Notes: generated from the letters alone by a model not told the origin. Shown: positions 46,523 to 58,944, numbered from the stretch's first letter. The stretch: 64,000 nucleotides of DNA from Polytrichum commune (GCA_950295325.1 OX485804.1:67804033-67868032); one strand, 5' to 3'. A program made the numbers and translations.

Positions 46523-47496
46523 TGTCGCGCACCTCTCCATGAGGAGTGCCCGAAACACCATGGGCACAAGGGGGACCCCGGAGTGACACCCGGGACTTGT
46601 GGCGCCGTTGGTGAGAGGGCCCAAGTGATCCTAGTGTGGGTGAGGGCCCCGGGCGTTGGGAACGCCTCCCACCCACAAAGACTAGGAGGCATGAGGGTGA
46701 GGCCATGAGCTATGCGTAGCTCATGGCGTGGTGATTCTAGAATGCTCAAGATCACCTCAATCGGAGGTGTGAGCTAGGAGTTATGGCCATTTGAGTGGGG
46801 TGCTGTCCCGGGACAGCGCCCTGGTACAGCAGTGCCTGGGAGTGATTCCCGGGACTGCCAAGGTTCAAACAGGCATAACTTCCTCAAGACTTGCCCGAAT
46901 GGGGCAAGCGAGGAGTCCATCGGCATCTACGTGAAGCGTAGATGAGGATGGAGTGATTGGTTGTTATGATCAGACATCATACAAGGAAGTTATGATGGTC
47001 TGAAGCTGCTGGGGGGGTTCTAGGCCCAGCAGCTAAGGGAAAATGTCCACTTGGCCCCAACTCTTGGTAGAGAGACAAGAGGTTGGTTGGCGGTGGGGTA
47101 GGGGCTCCGTGTAGAGTCCTAGAGGCTTATATGGGTGAGGTGGTGTGGCCTCACCCACCCGAGGCCGAACGGCACGGCCTCCATGGGCATTGGCCCATTG
47201 TGAGGCCATAGTTGCCTAGTATGGTTCGGGTTGTTGTAGTGTTGCTCCGGCAACGCGATGATCAACATAGGATTGGACTTCCATGGATGGAAGTCCACAT
47301 TGGGGAAATGGGTTACCGATTAAGGGGTGAGTCCCGAAAGCAAAGTAGGAGGGTTGGTTCCCTCCTATGAACTATTGGTCCGGGGTAAGAGGAGCTATCC
47401 ATTAGCATGGCGGAATGCGAAGGGTTAGCGACTCGTAACCTTTGCTAGAATTGAAAATTGGCAAGATTATTAAGGGCCCTAGCAAGGGTTGCGACA
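46523..47496 (+). repeat. 5' LTR (974 bp)
   Basis: The ends TGTCGC/GCGACA form the usual inverted LTR termini. The first 158 bp (46523-46680) are repeated almost identically at 52806-52963. The body has several short GC-rich inverted repeats and is GC-richer than its surroundings. Minus-strand open frames in it are by-products. Confidence 0.8.
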
Positions 47497-47498
47497 CT

Positions 47499-47510
47499 TG
47501 GTATCAGAGC
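47499..47510 (+). other. primer-binding site for initiator tRNA-Met
   Basis: TGGTATCAGAGC lies two bases after the LTR end. It is the standard plant retrotransposon site complementary to the 3' end of initiator methionine tRNA, and it fixes the LTR boundary. Confidence 0.9.
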
Positions 47511-48811
47511 AGGGTTCCAATATTTGAGCTAGCATTTTGAGGGAGACATGGCTATCAAACGGGTTATTATGGTTAGCCCGGGGTTTCCAAAAGGTTGTGA
47601 GGCTCAAATTGGAACAAAGATCATGTGTAAAGGGAATTTGACCATACCATTGGTTCTAATGACAATGGTGGGCATGATGGTGGATTCGGTAAGGAAATTG
47701 GTGGAGTCCTTTGAAAGGGCTCCCGCACACCTCAAAAAAGCATTTGGGGCCTAGAATACCGAATGCACCCAAAACCTTGGAGGGCATTAATGTTGGATTG
47801 AAATTCCAATTCGAAATGCTTGGAAGGTATTGATGTTGGAATGAATTTGGTGGAAATGAGGCGTGCGGGCCTCTTAAGGCGTATATGCGCGAATTTCACA
47901 CCCAAATGAATTGTGCATCTTAGATGAACGAGTTTTCTAAGAAGTACATCGTTTTAGGTGGGGTTTCAAAAGCGGGTGGTGAATACCAAGTTCAAATTTC
48001 CAAAAGTTTATTGAGGTTGTGGCGGGGATCATCAAAATTGCAACGAGCATTAAGGCCGATGACCCCAATAAGAAATTTGGTGGTGCCTTACAACAATGGA
48101 CGTTGAGGGGAGATAGGTACCACGCCAAATAATACTTATGCCGCGGACCGAATGTAAGACGATGGCATTGTGGCCAAGGCTAGTAGCCTTAAGCCGAGGC
48201 CAAGTCTTTTGTACTTTGAGGCTCAAATGAATGGGACAAATGTCTCATGGGTTGATAAAGAGGCTATCATTCCTTCTTGAGCCCAAAACTCGCAAGGAAG
48301 TTGGGGCTTGCCGATTGATAGAGCGGGCAAGCCCACCAAGGTGCGGTTTGGAAAGGGCGAACCGCATGAAACAAAGGAGGCCGCGATGCATGTAACTTTT
48401 CAATATGGGACATTGGATTTTTGTCAAAATTTCACACCATGTGAAATAGATGAAATACATGTCATTGTGAAGGCTGCCTTCTTTGGAACTCACATGATAG
48501 ATGTGAGGTGCAAGCCGGTGAGCTTGCGGTGCATTTGTGATGTCTTGATGGCAAAGAATTGCACTACAAATTGACAAGGACTCCTATGGTAGGAGGAATC
48601 AACTCGAATTTGGTCTTAATGGACCAAATGAATAAACGGAAAAACATAATTATAATGGTCGTGGTTCAATTGGAGCAACTCCAAGGAACTCATGGGGAGG
48701 CTAGGAAAGATAGGCCTCCCCAAAACCATATTGGTGGGATGTTGGTGAGGTACAAGGATGTATTCACCAATGTGTTGTCCAAAATGTTACCGCCAACGAG
48801 TGGAGGGGGGG
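47511..48811 (+). pseudogene. gag/protease remnant of the Ty3/gypsy element
   Basis: Fragments in different frames are readable. Near 48390-48575, FQYGTLDFCQNFTPCEID through RCKPVSL resembles the segment just before and after the aspartic protease. Near 48600-48811, VVVQLEQLQGTHGEA and GGMLVRYKDVFTNVLSKMLPP resemble the linker that precedes reverse transcriptase. The part at 47548-47754 matches this element type only loosely. Stops and shifts are numerous. The sequence ends abruptly at a G-run followed by a 37-base A tract. Confidence 0.6.

Positions 48812-48848
<37 letters not shown>
48812..48848 (+). repeat. A37 tract at an RT deletion point
   Basis: Thirty-seven consecutive A residues follow GGAGGGGGGG. 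Coding similarity before it is to the region N-terminal to reverse transcriptase, and after it to the region downstream of the YxDD core (LAQREIEFLRYVMTKE). The RT palm therefore appears to be missing at exactly this point. Confidence 0.8.
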
Positions 48849-48850
<2 letters not shown>

Positions 48851-50330
48851 TGCTCAACGAGAGATTGAGTTCTTGAGGTATGTGATGACAAAGGAAGTTG
48901 GTGGATGAACATGACAAATGTCAAGGCAATCCAAGAGGAGAATTGGCCCTTGACTCAAGAGAAGGGCTAAGGTCATTTGTTGGCCTAGCCAACTACTACC
49001 ACCACTTCATTCGAGGTGTTTCTAAGGTTGCTAGGACCTTAGTCAACTTGTTGGAAAAATGGCTATCCCAAGAGTGGGATGAGTCTTGTCACCAAGCCTT
49101 TGGGGAGCTCAAGAGTAAGTTTCCTTCACAAGATGTGGTTAAGTTCCCGAGCTTTCACAAGCATTTTGAGATGCACATGGAGGCGAAGGACTTTACCATC
49201 GGCGGATGTTGGTCCAAGATGGATGACCATTGCTTATGGGAGCATTAAGCTCCATGGTTGTCGAACCTTGTACGGCTTGTGCAAGAAATGGTTATCCCAA
49301 GAGTGGGATGAGCCTTGCCACCAAGCCTTTTGGGGAGCTTAAGACCAAGTTCTCTTCGCCACCCGTGCTCAAGTTCGTGGAGTTTGACAAACCTTTGAGG
49401 TGCATACGGGGGCAAGTGACTTTAGCATTGGCGGATGTTGAGGCAAAATGGATGTCCTTTGCATATAAGAGCATGAAGCTCGATGGTTGTCCAACCTTGT
49501 CCAACTTGTGCAAGAAATGGCTATCCCAAGAATGGGATGAGCCTTGTTACCAAGTCTTTGAGGAGCTTAAGAGCAAGCTCTCTTCGCCGCCCGTGCTCAA
49601 GTTTGCGAAATTTGACAAACCTTTTGAGATGCATACGGGGGCGAGTGACTTTACCATTGGCGGATGTTGATCCAAGATGGATGCCCATTGCATATGGGAG
49701 CATTAAGCTTAAAGGTTGTCAAACCTTGTGCGACTTGTGAAAGAAATGGCTATCTTAAGAGTGGGATGAGCCTTGCCCCCAAAGTCTTTGGGGAGCTTAA
49801 TACAAAGTCGTCTTTGCCACCCGTGTTCAAGTTCGCGGAGCTTGACAAACCTTTTGAGGTGAATACGGGGTGGCGAGTGACTTTGCCATTGGCGGATGGT
49901 TAATGTAAGATGGATGGCCATTGCATATGAGAGCGTTAAGCTTGATGGTTATCCGACCTTATCCGACTTGTGAAAGAAATGGCTATCCCAAGAGTGGGAT
50001 GAGCCTTGCCACCAAGTCTTTAGGGAGCTCGAGAGCAAGTGTTCTTAGACGCCCATGCTCAAGTTCGCGGAGCTTGACAAACCTTTTGAGGTGCATACGG
50101 GGTTGATTAACTTTGCCAATGGCGGATTGTTGATGTAAGATGGATGGCCATTGCATATGGGAGCATGAAGCTCGATGGTTGTCAAAGAAGACAACCAACT
50201 CATGACAAAGAACTTCTTTGTTGTAGTGCATTGCTTGAAGATGTGGCGACACTATTTGGGGTCGCACAAAGCAAAGGTCTACATGAACAATGTGTCTTAA
50301 AAGAATTTTGACATTCAAGCGCAAGTAAGC
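48849..50330 (+). pseudogene. RT thumb/RNase H remnant with five 229-bp tandem copies
   Basis: The region begins with IEFLRYVMTKE and LRSFVGLANYYHHFIRGVSK, the standard end of a Ty3/gypsy RT. An RNase H block (W-S-QEWDE-CHQAF-ELK through FEMH-ASDFTIGG) is then repeated. Copies start at about 49057, 49286, 49515, 49744 and 49977, a period of 229 bp with one 233. Because 229 is not a multiple of three, successive copies lie in shifted frames. After the fifth copy the normal order resumes (VVVHCLKMWRHYLGSHKAKVY). Confidence 0.8.
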
Positions 50331-50479
50331 GCCAAGTCATTGCGGTGGCATGATAGTTTGGCGCTTATGAACGTGGATTTGATCCACAAACCGGACCGTG
50401 GAAATGTGGTGCCGGATGCGCGAAGTAGACCGGATGAGTTCCAAGCAATGAGAACCATCCAAACCTTGTGGCTAATGTG

Positions 50480-51700
50480 TGCCGGCGAAGGAAACTTGTG
50501 ATGCAAGATACGGGAGGGGTAAATTAACTACCCCAAAAGCACAAAAACTTTTAGGTGAACTTCGCAAGAGCAAGGTGCTCAAAGAGGTTAAGTTGGTGGA
50601 CGGATTGTTCAAGTGCAAGCAAAGTTGGGTGTATGTGCCACAAGGCAAGTTGAGGCTATCGGTTTTGAAGGAGGAATTTGATAGTCCTATTGCCGGCCAT
50701 AGAGGAGAAAGAAAAAACCGCCATAGAATGGTGTCATGGAGGTACCATTGGCGGTGCATAAAGGAGGATATAACCCACTTTGTGAAGGCGTGAATAAAGT
50801 GCCAAGTGAACCGAGCCTCTTACCAAAAGCAAGGCGGTTTCTTGCAACCGTTGCCTATCCCGTCGGCGCCATGGCATAGTATGTGCATGGACTTGATCAC
50901 AAGTTTGCCGGAGTCACATGGGTATGATGCCATCTTGTTGATGGTAGAGCGGTTTGCCAAGTTGGCACACATGGTGCCAATTGTGGGAACCGCCACCGCG
51001 TTGGAGACCGCATAGCCTTTTCTCAAAGGATGGTTGAGGCACCACGGGTTGCCAAGAGTGATTGTGTGGGATCAAGATCCAAAGTTCACAAGTGCATTTT
51101 CAATGCATTTCTCTAAGGAGGTTGTATTGAAACTAAGGTTTAGCACGGCCGTGTATTCCCAAATGGATGGGAAAACAAAGCGAGTGAATGGAGACTTGAA
51201 GCAATACTTGAGGAACTTGGTGGGGGCGGACCAAGGAGATTGGGCGGACTATGTGGGTCGAGCGGAGTGTAATTGCAATGTAGCCACGCACTTGGCTACC
51301 AAGGGGTGGTCTTTGGTGGTGGCTTATGGAGTGGATGCGCTCCAACCTATTAACCTAGCTCTCGAGGGGGCACATTCAACACTAGAGTTTAACCAAGATG
51401 GTGAGGACTTGGCCAAGGATGGTAAACAAGTCTTGGAGATGACCAAGTTGTTGGTGGAGAAAGCCCGAAGGTGCTACGGAGTGCTAGTAAATGCCGGAAG
51501 ACGCGAAGTGGAGAATGAGGTGGGCCAAAAGGTGTTGTTGAATGTGAACAACTTCACTTAGCCGGAAGGCCTCGCTCCAAAAGTTCATGTCCAAAATTGG
51601 AGCTTCGTTTTCCATTGTGGAACAAGTGTTCAAGGACATGTATAAGTTGGAATTACCGCCGGACATCAAAGTGCATCCGACATTTCATGTCTCATTACGA
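50480..51700 (+). pseudogene. integrase remnant of the Ty3/gypsy element
   Basis: VYVPQGKLRLSVLKEEFDS marks the start of integrase. The zinc-binding segment is damaged (a TGA at 50791-50793 precedes KCQVN). The core shows MDLITSLPES (first Asp) and VIVWDQDPKFTS (second Asp). At the third catalytic position the usual TERVN reads TKRVN, so the Glu is lost. The C-terminal part (GQKVLLN) runs into further stops. This enzyme would insert element cDNA; this copy cannot. Confidence 0.75.
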
Positions 51701-52805
51701 AAGTCATTTTAGGACGACACCTTGTGGCCCGATCACAAGCAAGTGATTAGGCCACGTCCCGACCTTGTGGAGGTCATTTGGAACATGAGGTAAGAGGGCA
51801 TCCTCAAGTGTAGGAAGCCCAAGTGAAAATGAAAGAAAATGTACAAAGGAGTACTTGGTGAAATGATGAGGATACCATGAGAAAGAAGCCGTTTGGGTAG
51901 CGGCAAGAGACATGATGAACGGCAAGGAATTGGTAAAGCACTTTGAAGAAACTAAGGCTAGACATTCCAATAAAATGAAGCGTAGGCATTGATGAGGACA
52001 TCAATCTCCTTTAGTGGGGGAGAGACTCTAGTAGCACACTTAGCTTCGAGGCTAATTGCTCCACAACATGAACTTGTTCTTTGGCTTGAGGGAATAAAGT
52101 CCAAACTTTAGTGGTGCAAAGAGAAAAGTACGAGATGAGGTCCTAGTCTTGTACTTGTGCTTGGTTAGTGGAAGAGGGGGAATAGATATGCCAAACTAGG
52201 TTGGGTAAGCCGAGTAATTGGGGCCATGGCTAGGAGGGGCCTTGGATAAAACCAAAAAACTTCTTAGCCGTGGGCTTGTCCGGGCGGGGACAAGGTGATG
52301 GCGCGTGCTCATAAAAGTGCTACCCGCGAGCTAACGAGAGTTGGCGCATGGGAGTCATGAACCCATGTCTCGAAAGAGCAAAGTGGGAACCGAGTCGGGC
52401 GGGACTTGGCATCACCCCCGTGCGATCGAGGCGTGGCTTAACAATGGAAAGCCATCTCGGAGTTGCAACCGAGACAACTTAGTGGAAGCGTTGAGGTCTC
52501 GCCTAGATGTGTCACGTTAGGCTAGTGGAGCCTAACGGGGGAGGCCCCAAAGGAGGGGCAACCCAAGTGAGTCCCAAAGTAGGTGGGTCTAGTGTAGGTT
52601 AGGTCCTTGGATGAGAGATCCAAGGTCGCTAACGGACCACCTAGTAACGACACCTTTGGGACTATGCCAAATTTGAAGATGCATTGTGGGGGTCGCGCCC
52701 TAAGGTAAACACAATGCGGCACCATAGAGGATGGCAACTTGAGAATTGGTGTGCCGACTACGAGTATAGTCGATGAGGGCATCGAGTCCGTTTGGTGGGG
52801 GTGAG

Positions 52806-52963
52806 TGTCGCGCACCTCTCCATGAGGAGTGCCCGAAACACCATGGGCACAAGGGGGACCCCGGAGTGACACCCGGGACTTGTGGCGCCGTTGGTGAGAG
52901 GGCCCAAGTGATCCTAGTGTGGGTGAGGGCCCCGGGCGTTGGGAACGCCTCCCACCCACAAAG
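52806..52963 (+). repeat. truncated 3' LTR (158 bp)
   Basis: Nearly identical to 46523-46680. It is preceded by a purine-rich GGTGGGGGTGAG that fits a polypurine tract. Beyond CACCCACAAAG the two copies part completely, so about 816 bp of this LTR is missing. Confidence 0.85.
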
Positions 52964-54000
52964 GTCCAGTGCCCTTTGCATCGCCGATATATTGTACGTT
53001 CTTACCTCTTTTTCATTTATAAAATACCTGATGAAATTGTTGGAGTGCATGCGGTGCATCTAGAATAAAGGAGGTGGTCACTAAATTGCAAAGGTAAGGG
53101 ATAGGTGGAGCTGCCCGGAGGACAGTGAGATATTTTTGCGTAGAAAGACATACACAAAATGCACGTGAGAAATTGGTTGTATATGTACAGCAGTAATTTA
53201 CACATATATGCATCTGAGAATTTAACTTTTGAGATCTTTAAGTCCATGCATTTTCAGGTTCTGCGACAAGTATTCTGGGGCGACCTTTGTCATGATGATT
53301 CATGGATATTCGGAAAGAAGAAGCATAACATATATGGGATCAGCATCAGCAGCATATGGAAGCTGCATGCATATATGTGATTGGACTTTGCAGCAGAATC
53401 AGGCATTTGATGCCGCGTATATTGCATTGCAAGCATGAAGCATGCAATTGCATTGCATTGACAAGGTGAAACGTTTCAAAACGTGGGGCGCTGTGATAAG
53501 GGTGAATCAGCAAGGGGGAAAACCTAAACCATCCCCAGAGGCCTTAATTCGATCATTTTTTATTTGATATTTCTCCTCCATTTTCAGATGACCCTAATTA
53601 GATGTGTTGTGCAAAACCATCCTCGAACGGTAGACCTGTAATTTGCACTTGTAACACAAGTTGTTTTCCTTGGGTTTAGCACAGCTACAGGTTCACAGCG
53701 GCACTGGATTTGGTTGTTCATATGTTTGCAGATGATGATCCACTAAGAAAATGATGATAAGCTCTTAAACCCCGCTCCTAATTATAAAACCTTTTGCTTT
53801 GAGATGGAAATATGTAGTGATACTCTAGCTGCAAGGTGATCAAAAGGGAAAAAATGTGTTGCACTACATGAAAGGCTCTCTCTCTCTCTCTCTGGATAAA
53901 CTTCACCTTGCTTCAGGGCCCGGGGTGACAACTCTAGCAACTCTGCCTTTTGAGTCACTTATAATACTTCTAATGAATTTATGAGTTGCTCTTTCCATAA
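52964..54000. other. gene-free stretch with (CT)n
   Basis: A short plus-strand open frame (53229-53438) has no recognisable domain. A (TCTC)n tract lies at about 53874-53893. Nothing else stands out. Confidence 0.5.
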
Positions 54001-54173
54001 CATTATTAAGCAGTATGCGTTCATTTGTTCATGTGGGCCGAGAATATAACCACAGGATGCTCCAACCTAGTGCAAATTCACACTTAATCTAAGTCTCCTT
54101 GCACTAGGTTGGGACATCCCATGATTGTATTCTCAGAGCTCTCATGAACGAACACACACTGCTTAATAATGTC
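54001..54173. other. long imperfect hairpin, miRNA-precursor-like
   Basis: Arm 54001-54075 pairs with 54098-54173 over about 75 positions. Termini are CATTATTAAGCAG/CTGCTTAATAATG and the inner stem is CCAACCTAGTGCAA/TTGCACTAGGTTGG. There are scattered mismatches, one small bulge and a loop of about 22 nt. Long arms, short loop and mismatches like these suit a plant miRNA precursor or a young inverted-duplication locus. A small MITE would also look like this, but no target duplication is evident. Either strand could be transcribed. No known miRNA sequence was recognised. Confidence 0.7.
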
Positions 54174-57100
54174 ATGTCACAACAAGGAGAAACATGCTTG
54201 AAAAAGAGGGTATTGAGAGGACTCCATTCATATGCTTTGTGTTTGAATTTGTAAAAATTTGCAATTTCATATCATATTTTAAAGGTTTATTAGAAGTTGG
54301 TTTTCTAAACAAATTAAAGGTCACCATCTAGACCCCCTAGGTGTTGAATTTCACTTGCAAATTGTTTATATTAAATTTCTTAGAATTCATGCAAGTCATA
54401 AAGTCGTATTTAGTGCAAAACTAGCTCTCAAGTTATGCTTCTTTGATGTGAGTGCTACATATAGTTGCCATCCAATGCTTCAAGTCATCTAGAATTGAGG
54501 GTCATCTGAAGGGTTTGGGGTGGGTTTCCATGTCCATTGCTAGTCCACTACATTCTAGATAATAATGAGTCGGATGTGCTCTCATGAAGATAACAAAAAC
54601 AACCAAACAACCACATCATGGTTCCCTTTTAAAATGTGGAGGTTTGTGACCATGAGCCACTACTCTATTTCCATGTGCCCACTAAACACATAAAATAATT
54701 GTGGTTGGTTAACACATGCAAACCCTACCCCATGAGATTTCATCTACATTTGTCCTTATTCCCACCATAGTCTAGTGTGCAAGCAACATGCATGAAAACC
54801 CACCCTTAATTAGATCACCATCACTGGAAGAATAAATATCAATCAGCACAATAGTCATCTCCAAAAGAGGCTACTATATTACATCAGCCTACTTGCTTGC
54901 AATATTAGTGCTGTCAAATGGACTCTATGATGTCCTCTTTCATGTCCTATCGGTATTTCATCAACAGCCTTAATCAAAGCAAGCCCATAATTCACATCCA
55001 GGAAAATGGTTACTGAGGTTTCTCAGATTGTATCAATCACAGTCCTGAACACAGGAACTTTGCTGTTTAGACTTATATTACTTCCTCTCAAGAACATGTG
55101 AGGAGTTGACTCCACAAATTCTGGCACTTCAGAGGATCGTAATAGGCCAGGGATTGATCAATTGTGCTTGATGTCTCTTGGCTCATGCAGGCATTTGTGA
55201 TCAACGAGACGACCGTACTAGGCACACCCATTAAGCTGAAACGACTTGCAAATTATGTCATCCAGGTCACCTCATGTTAATCAATCGCCCTATGTCATCC
55301 ACCCACCTGCTTTCTAAAAAGGTATGTAGTCTTACCACTACTGGAATCCAGTGGATTTAATGTCATATTCGTTTGTCGACTTTGTGATATTCTTAGTTTT
55401 CACTAAGAGAAAGTGTCATAGTTGTGACATTATTGTGCTCAATAAGTTGACTTTAACACAATCAAAACGCATTAGTGTGTTGTGGGCACTTCCAACCCGA
55501 CAAACAATTGTGATCATTGGAATATCGATACAGGAATAGTCTCACTCAATTAGCAATTGCAAATCACGCAGAAGATTGTTAGGTCAAGTTTCACGATCGG
55601 AGTCGAGATGCAAAAGTTGTAAGAAACTAATGTAAAGATCACCTTTCTCTTTAAATGATTACGTAGACCCTCCCAATTGTATTAAGAGTTGGATATGGAG
55701 TGGTTGATATATCATATAGTTTGAGCACATAGTCTAATCTCATTGTAAAACATGTCATTTTGGTGTCCATGCTTCTTGCCTACAAGCCTTGTCATATATC
55801 CCTCAAAGAAGTCTAGTGACCATATCAAGCCCACATACCTTCATGAGTGGTTCCGAACTTTGACAGCATCAAATATTAAAACAATGAATTGTGAATCTGT
55901 GCTACCTGCTAGTGTGACAGAGGGGTTTATTTGGCAGGGACAAGACTAATAAGAGCAGGAACCAATATGTACAATGTAATCCCATAATGGATTACCATTG
56001 GATTGAGCAAAATGAAGGATAGGAAGACTTGGGATGCAATCACAGTTCATCTTTGCGCTCAGGGCAATGGATCCAACATAATAGCCCTGAAATGCTCTGC
56101 ATCCTGGAGGTTACTTTTTTTGAGTTGATTTGACACTGGAATTCACTTTAAGGACCCAGAATCTCTGCAAGGTCTGCCCTGCTAGGCTTGGACCTCACAA
56201 TCTAATGCAGTTTAATTGTATGTGTATTTCAGGATACATTTATTCTTCGATTACACTCTCCTTGAATCAAATTAACATTCTCATCAGTTGGAGAAGTTGT
56301 ATTGTTGCATTCGTCCACAAACACACATGTTTGTGATGAAATATATTGAATATCAGGAGCTCCAGTCCAAAATATAGGTTTATATTGAAATCAGTAAAGA
56401 CATGAAGACTATCCAATCGCAAGAATGTTCCCCTTCAGTTAAGGAGATATACCTGTGGCCAAATGGAGGATTAGTTAAACTCAACAACAATAGAATACAG
56501 GCCATGGACCTGTGGAATTTCTAGATATGTTTCATAAATATCCTGCTCAAATTGGCAATTCCAAAGAGAGAGAAGGCCATACAATAAAAATGCATGGTTG
56601 GAGGCATCGTAACCCCCTTTTACTTTCATTAGAGCTCCAGTTGAGAGCTCAAGCACGCAATACTTGGAATTTGTGAACTTTCATCAAAATCTCAAACTAC
56701 GAAGTTTAGCATGGCCGTCAGTGTGTAAGGATGAACTCCAACAAACCAAATAATCGGTCAAACTGTTTTCTCTTCCTGATGGACTTTCATATAAAACCTC
56801 CAGAACTTCAGATCTTTGCCCTTGTGGGCGAGCGAATGCCCCACCCTGCCCCATGTCAGCACAAAGATTGCATTAAACACGAACTTCATTGATCACATTC
56901 ATGACAAAGACGAACGATTTTAACATGACCGCATTTCCTTAAAAAAGCAATACTCTGAGATCATTAATCTCACCAACAACAACACGCAATGTGATGAATA
57001 CCAGTGTTCAGATTTCAGCTTATAACCTTTGTTGTTGTTTATTAATTCTTCACTCTTCTATGTCCATCTACACATAATATTATTCAGGTGAAGGAGCTGA

Positions 57101-58490
57101 TCATATTTGCTTTCTACCCTGTGCAAGCATCCCGCCTTTATGTTGGATACGTGGGCTAGTTCAAATTTTGAGCTTACAACATGGGGAAATTGAATCACCC
57201 ATGTTCATCTGCAGATTGGATCTTATTCATGGGGGTATAAATTTTCAATTAATGTTCTTCATTCAATTGTTCGTTGATGCATGATGCTATATTTATAAGA
57301 GGAGCCAATGGAATTCATGATTCACCAGTTAATGAAAAGTCACCAAAAGTGAGGACCAACTCAAGTTTTTTGATGGAATCTCAAAAATTTGCCATTTCCA
57401 ACACTTGTGTCAGTAATCTAAAAATGAAATGGGGAGGGAAGTCGTTTTGCTCTATTTTGGGGCAAATGTTTTTTTGAGAAACTTTTGAGAAGTTTGCTTC
57501 TATTTGAGGAGTACACAAGGGGTGAGAGGAGCAAAGAGATGCATGTGCACATAAGTGGCAAAGGAAATGAGACGATTCTTAGTTATATAAAGATAATACA
57601 TGTCGGCACCTAAAACTCAAAGAAGTCCTCCAAGACTTTCCGGTTACACTTAAACAAGGGACTATTAAGGCAATTCAACCCCAATTGATCCCCGTACATT
57701 TCGGTTAACTCTATTGTATGAAAATTGTTTTCACTCTTCCTTCCGCACAAAGTGCCTTAAACAAGTAACCAGAGACAAAGAGGAACCTAAGGATACATCC
57801 CTCATGACTCATCAATGAATTTTTGCATCTGAATAGTTTATAGTAACAAGTCTCAATCTCGTTCATAACATTATTTAGATCTTGCAAGTTGTTCAGTGAG
57901 GCCCCTTATTAGTGGGAATGACTCCCAAGTAGTGGCCACATTGAGTCTGAATGTGAAACATGTCCGGGTTGACGGGACCTACCGTAGTTACTTGGCAAGC
58001 CATCTAAATAATGTTATGTTCTGAACGGGGTTTAGTATTCAATTTTTAATGTGCAAATATTTTATTGTGTCATGGCCTTGCTCATGACTCGTATTGACAA
58101 AGTTCAGACAGACAATCCTGGCCATTATATGTAGCAAGCCATCCCAAGCCAATGAGGATTAGTTGAATGAGGGTAATTATAAGTGCTACACGCACAACCC
58201 AAAGATGTAATACAAGGAAAAACTTTCACATCATTTGAAGTTTTAAGCCAATACCTAGGTTCGTTCTGGTTTACATAAAAGAAATGTCTGAGATGTGTTT
58301 TCGTAACAAACATCAAACTTGAACAAAGGTATCATGTGGGTGTTATTCAGTTTGTTTTCATGTTTCCCAACTTCTACCGCTTAGATTCATGCAAGGAATT
58401 TTGTGTTACATTAGCACATCTATTATAAAGCATCAGCAAACACCAGATTGGAAAATCAGACCTCTCTTCATTTAGGGATGGTTATCAAAA
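54174..58490. other. 4.3 kb without recognisable genes
   Basis: Open frames are all under 70 codons and lack domain-like content. No splice-bounded exon series, tandem array or transposon end was found by eye. Promoters or non-coding transcripts cannot be excluded. Confidence 0.5.
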
Positions 58491-58702
58491 GTGCATGGAT
58501 TCCTTACATGAATACAAAGGTCCTTCCAATTGTGTTCACTATTGAGTGCAAAGGAGTTAGTAAGATTTGATGATGCAGTCCAATCTCTTTTACACATGTG
58601 GTTTTATGGTGTTTGTTCTTTCATCCTCAGCTAACCACACACCAATCAAATATATTAGGTTTTTGGTTAAGAAAAGCAACTGAACAACACCTGCATACCT
58701 TA
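58491..58702 (-). repeat. dispersed repeat copy, minus orientation
   Basis: Read on the minus strand: TAAGGTATGCAGGTGTTGTT, then TGATTGGTGTGTGGTTAGCT, AAAGAGATTGGACTGCATCA and AGTGAACACAATTGGAAGGA. The same ordered phrases occur on the plus strand at 58945-59140, so two copies lie in inverted orientation 240 bp apart. Confidence 0.55.
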
Positions 58703-58944
58703 GAAGTTAGATGAGACCATCCATGTCCCACTGAACGTAGCAACTCCCGCAACACACAGAAATGGACTATGTAATTAGTTGACAACCATCCCAAAAGCAT
58801 GCCCACAAAGTCTGCAATTACTGATGCCTGACTCAGTTACTTCCATAATGAATTGCACCAAGATTTAGGACCGCACCATTTTTGTGCATTTTTGTAAACA
58901 GATTTTACTCGCCACAATTTTGTGCATGTCTCTACCAGAATGCA

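Larger units (their letters stand above)
46523..52963 (+). mobile_element. decayed Ty3/gypsy LTR retrotransposon
   Basis: 5' LTR 46523-47496 starts TGTCGC and ends GCGACA. A primer-binding site follows. Pol order is protease-like, reverse-transcriptase remnant, RNase H and then integrase, which is the Ty3/gypsy order. The start of a second LTR is at 52806-52963. All reading frames contain many stops and shifts, and the central RT is missing, so it is dead. It is inserted in the DUF7869-like gene. The 3' LTR covers only the first 158 bp, so a deletion has removed the rest together with the right-hand target duplication. Confidence 0.85.

Noticed and set aside
46362-46755. minus-strand frames running through the left LTR edge
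   Set aside because: The N-terminal residues come from LTR sequence that also appears at 52.8 kb; only the part left of 46523 belongs to the DUF7869-like gene.
48559-48876. 105-codon open frame with a poly-Lys run
   Set aside because: The lysines come from the A37 tract; the first part is retrotransposon linker sequence and the rest is out of context.
53229-53438. possible exon beginning with DKYSGATFVMMIHGYSER
   Set aside because: No family could be named and no neighbouring exon with compatible phase was found.
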